Below are positions 15,001 through 20,260 of a DNA stretch of 64,000 bases, piece after piece. The first letter of the stretch is position 1. Each line of letters begins with the position of its first letter. The position numbers and the translations under genes are program-made. Source of the DNA: Polynucleobacter sp. MWH-Jannik1A5 (GTDB lineage: Bacteria > Pseudomonadota > Gammaproteobacteria > Burkholderiales > Burkholderiaceae); NCBI RefSeq assembly GCF_018881795.1, contig NZ_JACVPQ010000001.1:1710963-1774962 (forward strand). The letters run 5' to 3'. The notes under the pieces were generated by a model. That model was given only the letters and a program-made list of their open reading frames with translations, ran no database searches and was not told the DNA's origin.

Positions 15001-18000
15001 ATTAGCAACCTGACCTATGTAAGCAAGACGGTTACAGGCAATGTAGTTACTTATAACTATGTAGATGGCTCAAGCCATACAGTCAGCTTTAACCTGACCC
15101 CAACTGGCACAAGCACCAGCACATCAGGAAATATTAATGTTGGTTCTTACTCCTACGCAGCAACCAATGTATCTGCTCCTGGTACAGGTTTAAGCTCAAC
15201 ATCAGGTGTAGCTACCGGTGATTTAGTGGTGACACCTTTGGCTTTGACAATTACTGCGCCAATTACAGGCCCATTAACTTATAACGGCACGAATCAAAAT
15301 CAAGGAGCTGTTACCTATTCAACACCAATTCTGTCGACTACTGGCGTTGGTACAGATCAAGTCAATGTAAGCGGTTTAGCATCTGGCAAGAATGTCGGTA
15401 TCTATGGTTCTAATCTAGCTGTGAGTGGGGCAGATACCTCTAACTACGCAATCACATTGGTTAACAACAATCTGACAATCACTCCGTTTGTCATAACCCC
15501 TGGATCAACTTCACCTACTGATCCACGTTTAACAACCGCAGCTAACAACAAGGTATACGACACCACTACTGCAGCAACAGGTAGCTTGGCGATGATTAAT
15601 CTGTTTGCTGGTGATTCTGTTGCCGTAAATTACGCCAGCGCCGCTTTTGCTAGCGCCAATGTCAATTCACCATCAAGTCCTCAAACCGTTACATTTAGTG
15701 GCGTTACCTTGTCGGGGGCATCGGCGAATAACTACACCATTGGTAGTGGGGCGATTACTGCCACTGCAAACATTACACCAGCGCCTGTAACTATTAGTGG
15801 TTTAGTAGCGCAAAACAAGGTTTACACCTCCACTAGCAATGCTGTAATTACTGGCACCCCAATTGTGACTGGCCTCTTGGGTTCTGATGCCTCAACAGCT
15901 ACTGGCACTGCTGTAGGAACATTCGTATCGCCCAATGTTGCCAATAGTATTTCAGTAGCAGCTGATTTAAGTGGAATGACATTAAGTAATCCTAACTATG
16001 TGATTACAGGTTTGACAGCGCCTTTAGCGGCTAATATCACCCCAGCACCATTGACGATTAGCTCTGGTTTGTTTGCTCAGAATAAGGTGTACGACATCAC
16101 AACTGTGGCAACGATTGCAGCAATTGGCGCACAAACATTGGAAGGTGTCCTTGGCTCTGATGCAGCGAATTTAGCCGTAAGCTCATCCGGTCCATACACG
16201 GGTAGCTTTAGTCAGGCAAACGTTGGCAACGGATTAACAGTTTCTCAAGCTACAGCCACAGCTGTTATCAACGGCAAAAGTTATACGACCATGGCAGGCG
16301 CAACCTTGTCTGGTTCAGCTGCAGGTAATTACTATGTGACTGGCCCAACCAGTGCATTAACAGCAAATATCACAAAAGCGCCGTTAACCATTACCGCCAT
16401 TAATCAAGCTTCATTTGTAACTCAGCCAATTGGCGCTTTAACATATGCATCTATTGGCTTGTTAGGTAGTGATGCGATTTCTGCTGTAACTCTGGCAACG
16501 GCTGCATCAAATACCCAACCAGCGGGCCAATATGCTATTACCGCCTCTAATGCAACTGGAGCGGCAATTGGTAACTACCAAGTAACCTACGTGCCAGGCA
16601 CTTACACTATTGTTCCTGCTGGTCAACTTCTGATTCATAGCAGTGGGGCGGTGACGCCTTATACAACTGCACCTACTTTTGCTAATCCAACAGTGGCTTA
16701 TGCAACCTCTGGTGGCGCCATTATTAACAATCTTTACCTCACTGCAAGTAGTACTGTGAATGGCATTACAACTTACACCTATTCTGATGGGGCAGGCGCA
16801 AGCTTGATCTTTAACTTTGCGCCGACTAATCCAGTCATGAGTGGTTCAAATAACGTGAGCGTTGGGACCTATGGCCTATCGGCTGCTAACTTTGCCATTA
16901 CTGGTAATAACATTACTAATATTTCACCAGTGGTTACTGGTGACTTAACGGTAACCCCACGTGCAATCACAATTACTGCAACACCTGCCACTTATGTATA
17001 CAACGGTACTGTTAGAGTGTTAGCTAATACCACTTCTACGCCAGGGATTGTTGCTGGAGATTTGGTAACAGTCGTGGATACAACGGCCGGTAAGAATGTC
17101 GGTAATTATTTCTCCGCATTGGCTACGACTGGGGCAGATTCTATAAACTATCAAACAAGCTTTATCAACGCAAATCTGTCGATTACTCCATACGTATTGG
17201 GATCCATTGTGGGTGGCCCAGCAATCAGCCCTTCTGCAAATAATAGGGTCTACAACACGACTACTGGCGCAACAGGTAGCTTGGCGATGACTGGTTTATT
17301 CCCCGGTGATGTTGTTACGGCCGATTTCACAAATGCATCATTTGCTAGTCCTAATGCTAATAACGGCATAACAGTGACCTTTAATAGTGTGACCTTGTCT
17401 GGTGCTGCAGCAGCAAACTATGTCTTAGGGGCGGCACCGGTATCAACGACAGCCAACATTACTAAAGCGCCCGTGACGATTAGCGGTTTGCTTGCTCAGA
17501 ATAAGGTATTTGATGGCACTCCGGCGGCCGTCATCACTGGTAACCCTGTAATTGCAGGGCTATTGGGATCTGATGTTTCTACTCTATCGGGAGCTGTGCT
17601 TGCTGGTTTGTTTGCTAGTTCGAATCCGGCGGATAGAATTTTGGTTAAAGCGATCTTAGATGCCTTAATTTTAGGTAACCCTAACTATTACATTGCGGGT
17701 GTGACTTTCCCATTAGTCGCGGATATTACGTCCCCACCACAAACCATCAATAATATGGCGATTGTGCAGCAGCAAGTTGCTCAAGATTTTGTGCAAGATC
17801 GTCCAACAGATCACATCAAAAAAGGCGAGTTGATCTATGTTCGCGATAAAGACAACTTGCCTGAGTACCTGCAAGCGATTGAAGTTCCCTCAACTGGTGC
17901 TTTCAAATTCCCGGTACCAGATTCAATTATTCAAGACTTGATTAACCTGTCAGGTGAGAATGCTGAATTGGCTAAACAGGCTGGTAGCTATAAGTTGCTA

Positions 18001-18198
18001 TTGCTGCCTAAGGGAAGTAAATTGGTTGTAACCCTGCCAGATGGCGCAGCATTACCGGCCGGCATTATGTACGATACGGGAACTAACACTTTTGTAGTGC
18101 CCAAGCTTGGCAACATTACATTACCACTATCGGTAAAAGTAACCTTGATGCGCGGTAAACAGACGTTGAGCCAGAAGATCATGGTGGTTACTAAGTAA
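1..18198 (+). CDS. Giant secreted filamentous-haemagglutinin-like adhesin with MBG repeats (5' partial)
   Basis: The frame is open from base 1 to a TAA at 18198, giving more than 6060 residues; the true start, signal peptide and any TPS secretion domain lie upstream of the window. The first residues (GGHIETSS, then GMWVIDP) match the segment found in FhaB-type exoproteins. Bases 1 to about 6900 encode Gly/Asn/Thr/Ser-rich beta-helix-like sequence, including a module of about 60 residues repeated four times. From about 6950 to 17736 there is a train of roughly forty MBG-type units joined by ITPAPLTI-like linkers, many containing NNKVYD or KVYG. The last 150 residues are non-repetitive and richer in charged residues, with no visible membrane anchor. 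The role as surface or released adhesin is inferred from the family. All visible cysteines lie upstream of 7140, mostly in close pairs. No TpsB transporter gene is in view. The opposite-strand open frames are shadows of the repeats. Confidence 0.93.
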   Translation, partial: GGHIETSSKGNVAIAASAAVDTSAPKGRSGMWVIDPITLIIDSAAASAISNALNTTSVTLDATGSACAFGSCTNSQSALIRIMAGADIYSSNTATSLNLIATGGQIDIHSNITAGSVYAVAQSINVYGSVNTNGGSNSNIYLAGAIINILGNINSNGNNQNNSSSSNLNSANTITGANRRNGQNGLTADSNTYSSNGGLINILATGDITVDTNSYISSNGVNGGVVTITSTAGKVTINGIVDSIGKSNTAGNIMIAGKTETNLIGSLISVEGLNVGGMINLGQINNLGNGTILAPPATAPPALITFVHDSVAAATSNNATSITSSNINIDSQTGINAPNGNIVVFGDQIQVNNSSITATNGTIAIGREAYSAGALAALAVVSNSTLIANRVETSGAWLGTENNTIRALEWLLDPNNVTITAAATTGGTLPNYNASLTTSNVNTVQIQNAINAGTSVTIVANGTITQSAALAFAPATGVSATLTLDNRTSAASVMTISAATTNSGAGTVSLVYLSSGAITLGAITSTNGKINVTAQSTKQIAVSSNINVNGNITTRGGDIVLDGTGGTINGTTITRAPNLPSGASGAGGGVVFDSTATVAVTINTTTDGGAVGAATTGGVLNIASSGTLGMNLATLNIGGSVDMNIVGGNNGTTGAYGFLSDVNTSPMIAKGNINIYLNSINVNTNFWARSPITSYSGSVTIYATEIQAGNPSINLEGAISGYAGVSLTSVAGALTAKAIITTALGTLTSATGTVTVSGTTQQVANNQYAVNLGGAISAPKVVITGANTSTAGKAVNSTAPITITADPSISFLTTPGDALTITGNVATTGIAGGINLSAAATITNNSNGGNVTMVTAGDLTALGAVNFATANTTNHSQTITYDTRTGNTTSLITTGAFTYNATGATEKVNYVVESNGSNLTVGATAVSGYINIDNTCPSCITPLTPASAAASMTTSAAITVSGALSSGDYIYLNGLNNSATLNAVVLGASTLTITSASTATDAITVIGNHNAANKGNVGIASSGAIVNQSSAGGNISFTSNGDITQSGALTLSANNSGHSQTVTYDTTTGNLNSSITAGVLTAATGTSPLNYIERSSGSGITAGALTISGFVNLDNTYGCAGVGCTPVSGYINTNTEASTLAVQAENGIYISGSISADSFTANAINYPTSTSVTYPAFALGKLGNTTPVITTVGDILITGIGAGTSLNSGVDIRGGMISTAGDITLTGTNYSPIYGSLNIWNGPIRAAGALTMTANAYNTSNFPLYIDGKSTSAIQGASVTLTANEYSTAANASTTAGAIFSANAIQPIIATNGDITITTNVANKANDGINLSGPIIQNTSGGDITFSANSTISQTGPVTLVGNTSGAVSSVTYDTTRGNNVSTITSGPLTVNSASTDAINFIEKSTGAALTVGAISIPGYISLDNTYGGTAGAGGTPTSGFITYANASTLATVATGISINGALSTGAFSGPQAITVFGVSAGPTVTNGVSVGATTNTSASLTAATGSINVTGITKTGDKGIVAYAPMTATNGNINLIGITGSTSTTAALAEGVAIMPAANLTASGVGAGNITIAGSVLSTANTGNGIRVDGLATGGPTIINASGTLTFAGYDAATGATAAHSVYIARASKVYLKSGLDTIIAGSIPGGTGGSTGANISLGVNSGTIGVVINAGRDLIIEGAVLTTQTNSSGASIPNVATPSANSAALAGATGGIAIEILNQQSYVDGGVNYTGFNAVRNIWMHGIGGEGGIADNGVPLTSTTGNITLLGTAQVTSKTAIKISSSGSPAGTGAILAKDGVVTITGNSIAGASGYAVWDAAPITGNAIIVTGNASGLPTTIVSLGVMTINACAAGVDCTSHDLEVYAWGGGAQTSVTNTGSTTGITQTGAIAANANGGSILFKSNNVITQGGAITIAQNTSGTDSLISYDTTFGTRLSSIDTGPLTFNGTSTNYINYNNIASGAPIIVNAALTVPGSITFDNTYLNGVQGGINTNNAWQYATIAPAAKGIYVSASLTASDGIYIRGAIGASTALVASCCNAVSLDGTFTLQTVGSFATGNTESAIEIIGIQPIANMTATTIQNAIELRSNVSLINNSINGKINIVAISGHYKDIVSITSASTAGSIDVSAIGLNAQVYTVAGTLFTQNSNAGIFIATSENGNVLPPKIVNNGTGPVVIAAGTYFPVGTVNTSCSVGGPGSCGQIYTVSGNNITSPNGNVFLYAGSPGTGTINSLTSQSMLSYLDSRLGNLTFANTLFGQAYAVGNVPATLIPIDAIAALNTANAAPGTGYTSYTTSATTSTNGGPVIQFRIQPSVQANLSGNVTKVYGADDPLATSGNLATVGSLDYQLNALFVKNATVNPGYVANGATGCLNQPSGCMKTTVNGLNFFLPMDDFINSLQATLPTPRASYGTVPGEQVNGTSSTAFTSSYAYNLSSTHGVMVSSGISVNLQPASGSVGLVITPAPLTITASNQTIQAGDAFTAGTTAFTTSGLALAPNGVVLADAISGVTLAAPTYTGQTTAGAYAINASAPVFSTGSASNYTITYAPGTLTTTTNLIITITALAESKIYGSSAISSPSSITYNGSGVAVVSGPASALYTITGLPVGGTYTIDSLTFTSAGGIASASVGGSPYTVTPSAVSITTASGSPSIAGASYIYQPGLMTVTPRPITITATPVTTTYGSATPITQTGYTASNNLVAGDTITGATVNYVGASTSTTVPGTLGAGTYSSAIVPSAATGTGGFNSTNYAITYAPADLVVNKLAVIVTANAQSTVYGTALALGTTAFTNSIGTLPNGDAITAATLQYNGLPSVPATTNAGSYTIAASAATGTGGFGSANYDVTYATGPLTVTPAPITISATAPTQSVVYSGSAQTFNAATGLTISGLKNGETAVLGTTGLGSGTNVGVYTNTVDANLITSITGGNALLSNYTVTYSGAQAALNIIPAPLSITGAFTSAVYDAAAHTNAAPTVSGLKGSDAVALPMGVLGMGTNAGTYADVLAPVFTTGSANNYTITTTNGALTITPKAATVTGNTIVNQYSGALQTNTYTTTGIITGDAVTVGGVATATHVSQGTVPDVFTVSGPSAGNYTFTYAPGSITITPAPLTVTGAITTAVYNKTTQTNTAANVTGLLGSDTATIGGTYGSGINAGVYTDSLSVGLSNPSDYSVSITNGTHTITPAIITVNGITAQNKVYDATTAATLNVGTITTTGVLPGDTVTLQTSTLSGVFTDKNVGNGKTVLISGVVLAGTDSANYQLSGGANTATTANITPAPLTITGADLTTTYNASVQSLAAPTVAGLIAGDNVTVAGNATGTNVGSYSATYTASGVDAGNYTVTANTPVLTINKANLVVTANNAGKFYGQADPAFTATIAGLQGSDTATVNAVTSSVTGTTAATGTYPTAINASGVTSTNLANYNVTYVPGAYTITPAGVLVITMNAATTTYGTAASPTVATIQFATGTGINTTVVTLTKSGDTYTDGAYSITVTPAITDQGVTPVVTGASTTWNVGAYTNAVSNTNNYNQTGSPFTGVTTITNTLTITPAPLAIIVASTSKTYNASAFTAAQASLSSVTGLLNGDTISGYSGVTAGNLGGVTFSGSSIGAINASATTYPINGSVGSGFSNYNVTITNGALTINQAPLVVNGAVTTTQYNGATQTNAAATVTGLQGSDSVVVSGYATATHVSQGIVPDVLVASGASASNYSITYNNGSIAITPASLLVTGVANQYAYNGALQTNTGASVSGLKGTDTATVAGYATATHVSQGIVPDALVATLQSANTADYTVTYVQGSLQITPIVITAVVNSATVMYNANSQTTGFVVTGLKGSDIAAAASGTATGTNAGTYTSNLVLTTSSDYTVGAITNGTLTITPAPLTISAGLTANNKVYDTTTAATIAVTGNQVLEGVLGVDAVTVSSTGPYTGATFSQSNVGSGLTVTPGTSSTVINGVTYTTMAGVTLTGAAAGNYYVAGVGPQTLTGNITPRPITIATGLTASDKVYDATTAATITSATQTLSGVLPSDSANVSVSSNGPYTGTFSQSNVGAGLTVTPTSTATTIAGASYDAMTGVTLSGSAAGNYYVTGTTSPITASITPYIINFGAGGTGPNITAVANNKVYTSTTSANGTLAMVNLFGTDSVDVTFTSASFANPNVANSIPVTFSGVTLSGASAGNYALGNTPITSSANITQAPLTITAIDKASFYTQATADLTQAYAPAVGLLGADVVTGATVTTTATNTSAVGTYPISIGSATGTGLSNYSITYVPATYTIVGPGGLLISTTGVTTPYGTGTSGNIIAPALPTASYILGGSNSSLTYVSSSTTGNVTRYVFKDVANVTVTFDLTPSNTSTSGSGNINIGSYPYATSNLSAGSTGLTSAIPSGNFTVTPLAITITASPETHAYNGSVQIQASATSSPAIKTNDIVTITGSALGKNVGTYGSSLSATGADIANYSITYVNADLTITPYILGSGGAGTPAITATANNKVYETTTVATGSLAMANLFAGDTVAANYANANFATPNVANGLTVTFGGVTLSGPDAANYAVGSSPITATANITPAPLTISAGLTANNKVYDTTTAATIAVTGNQVLEGVLGVDAVTVSSTGPYTGATFSQSNVGSGLTVTPGTSSTVINGVTYTTMAGVTLTGAAAGNYYVAGVGPQTLTANITPAPLTISAGLTANNKAYDGTTAATITAVAGAQTLVGLVGSDISTTNVVVSSSGAYTGNFSQSNVGNNLVVTPTTTATVIAGASYNAMADVTLSGISAGNYYVTGTTSPIRANITPYIIVPGVTTGPAITAVANNKVYTSTDGANGTLAMVNLFGTDSVSISYTGATFASPNVANGITVTFTGAALSGPSAANYSIGAGAITATANITPAPLTVTANDQASLYTQPLVTLSVASAIGLLGGQQVTGATLATTAATSGPNSSAGAYPISISAATGASGFIANNYTISYVPATYTIVPAGQLLVSTSGLTTIYGSTVVSGNIVTPSINPTLSYLTTGGAVISNLTYVSKTVTGNVVTYNYVDGSSHTVSFNLTPTGTSTSTSGNINVGSYSYAATNVSAPGTGLSSTSGVATGDLVVTPLALTITAPITGPLTYNGTNQNQGAVTYSTPILSTTGVGTDQVNVSGLASGKNVGIYGSNLAVSGADTSNYAITLVNNNLTITPFVITPGSTSPTDPRLTTAANNKVYDTTTAATGSLAMINLFAGDSVAVNYASAAFASANVNSPSSPQTVTFSGVTLSGASANNYTIGSGAITATANITPAPVTISGLVAQNKVYTSTSNAVITGTPIVTGLLGSDASTATGTAVGTFVSPNVANSISVAADLSGMTLSNPNYVITGLTAPLAANITPAPLTISSGLFAQNKVYDITTVATIAAIGAQTLEGVLGSDAANLAVSSSGPYTGSFSQANVGNGLTVSQATATAVINGKSYTTMAGATLSGSAAGNYYVTGPTSALTANITKAPLTITAINQASFVTQPIGALTYASIGLLGSDAISAVTLATAASNTQPAGQYAITASNATGAAIGNYQVTYVPGTYTIVPAGQLLIHSSGAVTPYTTAPTFANPTVAYATSGGAIINNLYLTASSTVNGITTYTYSDGAGASLIFNFAPTNPVMSGSNNVSVGTYGLSAANFAITGNNITNISPVVTGDLTVTPRAITITATPATYVYNGTVRVLANTTSTPGIVAGDLVTVVDTTAGKNVGNYFSALATTGADSINYQTSFINANLSITPYVLGSIVGGPAISPSANNRVYNTTTGATGSLAMTGLFPGDVVTADFTNASFASPNANNGITVTFNSVTLSGAAAANYVLGAAPVSTTANITKAPVTISGLLAQNKVFDGTPAAVITGNPVIAGLLGSDVSTLSGAVLAGLFASSNPADRILVKAILDALILGNPNYYIAGVTFPLVADITSPPQTINNMAIVQQQVAQDFVQDRPTDHIKKGELIYVRDKDNLPEYLQAIEVPSTGAFKFPVPDSIIQDLINLSGENAELAKQAGSYKLLLLPKGSKLVVTLPDGAALPAGIMYDTGTNTFVVPKLGNITLPLSVKVTLMRGKQTLSQKIMVVTK
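2629..5954 (+). repeat. Four dispersed copies of an N-terminal module inside the adhesin
   Basis: A module of about 60 residues recurs four times, starting near 2629, 3178, 4105 and 5770. Each copy begins with a T-Y-D-T-(T/R)-x-G-N-like motif, has a variable centre, then a V/I-N-(Y/F)-(I/V)-E-like strand, and ends in G-(Y/F/S)-(I/V)-x-(L/I/F)-D-N-T. Each is preceded by a GG(N/D)I-x-F/TQ(S/T)G-like beta-helix rung. The copies have diverged at DNA level, so they are old internal duplications. Confidence 0.75.
11602..11929 (+). repeat. 328-bp exact direct repeat, copy 1
   Basis: These 328 bases are identical, with no mismatch that I could find, to 13651-13978; the offset is 2049 bp (683 codons, in frame). 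The repeat covers one complete MBG-type unit, from ITPAPLTISAG to PQTLT. Neighbouring units are only loosely similar, so this pair reflects a recent duplication or gene conversion. Confidence 0.95.
13651..13978 (+). repeat. 328-bp exact direct repeat, copy 2
   Basis: Second copy of the repeat at 11602-11929. Identity stops sharply on both sides: the base before each copy differs, and after it the first reads gc where this one reads cg. Recombination between the copies would delete or add 683 codons in frame. Confidence 0.95.
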
Positions 18199-18215
18199 CC
18201 ATCCGGCGTGATTTC

Positions 18216-18512
18216 ATGGTTTCAGTTAACACCCCGAAGCATGGACGCAATCTAGGTAGACTGCTCAAAGAAGCCCGAGAATCTCAAGGTCATAACTTAG
18301 CCATACTTGCTAGGCAATGCGATCTTTCAGTTGTGCAATTAACAGCGATAGAGCGCGGTGACACATTGGCTTTTGCGCGCTCACAATCCAATCTCCTTGT
18401 GGCAATTCAAACTTATGCCCAAGTGCTGGGGGTTAGCTTTGAGCATATTGAGGGGCTTAATAATAGTCCGGATGACGATATCTACATTCCTGAATTTCTG
18501 AGAAAGAAGTAA
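18216..18512 (+). CDS. Small helix-turn-helix protein (RodZ/XRE-type N-terminal HTH)
   Basis: The product is 98 residues. Residues about 10-75 look like an XRE/HTH_25 helix-turn-helix: GRLLKEARE, LAILARQCDLSVVQLTAIERGD, then a helix ending in YAQVLGVSFEHI. This is the fold seen at the N-terminus of RodZ, but there is no membrane segment or periplasmic domain, so it is not RodZ. It starts 17 bp after the giant adhesin stop, and its TAA shares one base with the next ATG, so the three genes probably form one transcript. A regulatory role for the adhesin operon is inference. The ribosome-binding site is weak, so translational coupling is possible. Confidence 0.8.
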   Translation: MVSVNTPKHGRNLGRLLKEARESQGHNLAILARQCDLSVVQLTAIERGDTLAFARSQSNLLVAIQTYAQVLGVSFEHIEGLNNSPDDDIYIPEFLRKK

Positions 18513-19072
18513 TGAAGTCTTTCTTAAGAAGGCTTTATCTTGCCTTTCTACTGACTTTCTTTAGTGGATATCTATGGGCAATTGAGAGGGTAGTTATCGG
18601 CAATTGGATTGTTCAAACCTCCCCTGGGTCTATTGAGGCCTCAACAAGTGCGGGCTCAACCTCTTTTGGAATTTACTGTCAGGCAGACCAGTGCATGTTC
18701 TACCTTCATGACAGCTTAAGATGCCATCCGGGGAGTAAATCGCCTATCTTGATGAGTGGGTTGGGTAATGCAGCGTCTCTTAATATGCAGTGCGCTCAAA
18801 TAAACGGGGTACTCTTTCAGATCCTCGAACCATTTAATGTGGTACTAGATGAGGTTAAGCGCGGTGGTTTGGTGAGCTTTGCAGTACCGCTTCAAAACGG
18901 TTCTTTTGGCGTCTCTCGCTATAGCTTGAATGGCGGCTTTGAGGCGGTGAGGAAAGCATTGCAAGAAGCGGGCAACGCAAAAAGGACGCTACCAAAACCG
19001 GTAGATCCTTTGCCGGCACAGCCGCTTCAGCCTGTGCCAGGATCAAGACGTCTTCAGGACATCATGATCTAG
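18512..19072 (+). CDS. Exported protein of unknown function, possibly IalB-like
   Basis: The product is 186 residues with a clear signal peptide: MKSFLRRLYL, a hydrophobic stretch, then cleavage near WA-IE at about residue 23. The mature part has four cysteines (YCQADQC, LRC, MQC) and a beta-rich pattern. The GNW motif near the start, the cysteines and the later GFEAVRKALQEAG helix recall the invasion-associated locus B family, but the resemblance is not strong enough for a firm name. The tail is Pro-rich (KPVDPLPAQPLQPVPG). It overlaps the upstream HTH gene by one base and ends the adhesin transcript. A periplasmic helper for adhesin export or stability would fit, but this is inference. Confidence 0.75.
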   Translation: MKSFLRRLYLAFLLTFFSGYLWAIERVVIGNWIVQTSPGSIEASTSAGSTSFGIYCQADQCMFYLHDSLRCHPGSKSPILMSGLGNAASLNMQCAQINGVLFQILEPFNVVLDEVKRGGLVSFAVPLQNGSFGVSRYSLNGGFEAVRKALQEAGNAKRTLPKPVDPLPAQPLQPVPGSRRLQDIMI

Positions 19073-19082
19073 GCTATCTTGT

Positions 19083-19913
19083 TTACTGGGTAATTCTAGC
19101 GCGTCCACGAAGGTCTTTAACAGTCTCAACTAAGTATTGCTGTACAAAGGCTTGACGTAATTGAGGTTTGGATTCTTCATACCCTGGTAGCTTGAAGTTG
19201 CGCTTATCGTCTAGTTTGATGATAGCCCAGCCACCTTGTACTTGAATAGGGGCGCCATAGATTGCCCCTTTATTCAATTTGGATACTAGCTGCTGCAGTT
19301 CCGGGCTAAGTTGTCCTGGGAATAGCCAACCCAATTGTCCACCATTACTCTTAGCGCCATCGGCAATAGAGTATTGCTGGGCTAATTTACCAAAAAGTTC
19401 ACTCTTATTGATGCGATTGATAAGGTCTATAGCATCGGATTCATTAACAACAATGATCTGGCTAACTCGGTATTGAAAACCAGTAGTGGCATCGCCAGTT
19501 AATTTTCGTTGGCGGTCGTATTCTTCGCGTAACTGGGCGTCGGTAATAGGGGACTTCTTAAAGTGCGCTTCCACTAATGCCTGAATGAGTAGGGTTTGGC
19601 GTAATTGGGTGTATTGATCATCTAAATCAATGCCTTTTTCCAGATCCATGCGCTCAGCCTGTTGGGCTAAAAGCTCACGATTAATTAACTCATCTTTTAA
19701 GGTTTTTTGGAGCTCGGGAGTATTTTTCTGGCCCTGTGCAACAGCTGCTTTGATATTGAGATCCAGCAAGCCTTTTGTGAGCATGGTGCTATTCACTGTA
19801 GCAAAGAAGTTGATATTTGAGGCGCTGGAGCTACTAGCTTCTGGGGCGGCAATGACGCCGTAGGAAATGCTTAATAGAGTAGAGAAGAGGAGTGCAAAAA
19901 CATGTTTTTTCAT
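19083..19913 (-). CDS. Periplasmic parvulin-type peptidyl-prolyl cis-trans isomerase
   Basis: The product is 276 residues counted from the ATG at 19913, where MKKHVFALLFSTLLSISYG starts a typical signal peptide; the frame continues upstream to 19988, but that would put 25 residues before the signal sequence. An N-terminal helical chaperone part (about 30-140) is followed by a parvulin domain with YRVSQIIV, FGKLAQQYS, NGGQLGWLFPGQLSPELQ and GAPIQVQGGWAIIKLDD. These are hallmark elements of the PpiC/SurA/PrsA group, which catalyse prolyl isomerisation and help fold exported proteins. Its 3' end faces the adhesin operon with only 10 bp between. A role with the huge secreted adhesin is tempting but not shown by the sequence. 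Confidence 0.9.
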   Translation of the reverse strand: MKKHVFALLFSTLLSISYGVIAAPEASSSSASNINFFATVNSTMLTKGLLDLNIKAAVAQGQKNTPELQKTLKDELINRELLAQQAERMDLEKGIDLDDQYTQLRQTLLIQALVEAHFKKSPITDAQLREEYDRQRKLTGDATTGFQYRVSQIIVVNESDAIDLINRINKSELFGKLAQQYSIADGAKSNGGQLGWLFPGQLSPELQQLVSKLNKGAIYGAPIQVQGGWAIIKLDDKRNFKLPGYEESKPQLRQAFVQQYLVETVKDLRGRARITQ

Positions 19914-20260
19914 CTTCCAATTATAAAGCGTGAAACCTTTAAATCTCCATGGAGTTTCTGGTATGGGAGCCTCTAGAACGTCTATCAAGTTGACAAAAAT
20001 TAAAACTGTTTAAATTGTGGGGGGTATCAAAATTCGCACAGCCCGTTGACTCGACATAACATGGAGGGCTATTTTTGGATGCTCGGCAAATCATCAATCT
20101 ACTGGATAGATCTGCGAGCAATGGACTATAGATCCGATGAAAATACTTGCATCTAGAGGCACTTGAAATCGAATTCAAAAATTTCTAAACCGTTCATATA
20201 TCAGGCTGCTCGGAAATCGGATACCCCCCACGTCGGTTTGATACCCCCTGGGGTCTATAG
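19914..20260. other. Intergenic region with inverted and tandem GGGGTATC motifs; possible island edge
   Basis: No convincing gene lies in these 347 bases. They hold ggggggtatcaaaa at 20019-20032, and two tandem copies in the opposite orientation, gatacccccc at 20220-20229 and tttgataccccc at 20237-20248, the latter two 20 bp apart. The last copy ends 12 bp from the stop of the DUF2075 gene. Oriented short repeats of this kind resemble the arm-type sites bound by tyrosine integrases, so this may mark the left edge of the island whose integrase is at 28-29.6 kb. No duplicate of the tRNA-Asn 3' end is visible here. Confidence 0.5.

Noticed and set aside
7370..17736. CRISPR-like regular repetition
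   Set aside because: The repetition is at protein level, with units of about 70-110 codons, diverged in DNA, and continuous reading frame; no short direct repeats with unique spacers.
18512..19072. Firm naming as invasion-associated locus B
   Set aside because: Only general features (signal peptide, GNW, cysteines, C-terminal helix) agree; not enough to assign without a profile search.
19996..20006. aaattaaaac shared with DNA next to tRNA-Asn, considered as an attachment site duplicate
   Set aside because: It is AT-rich, only ten bases, and in the wrong orientation relative to the tRNA.
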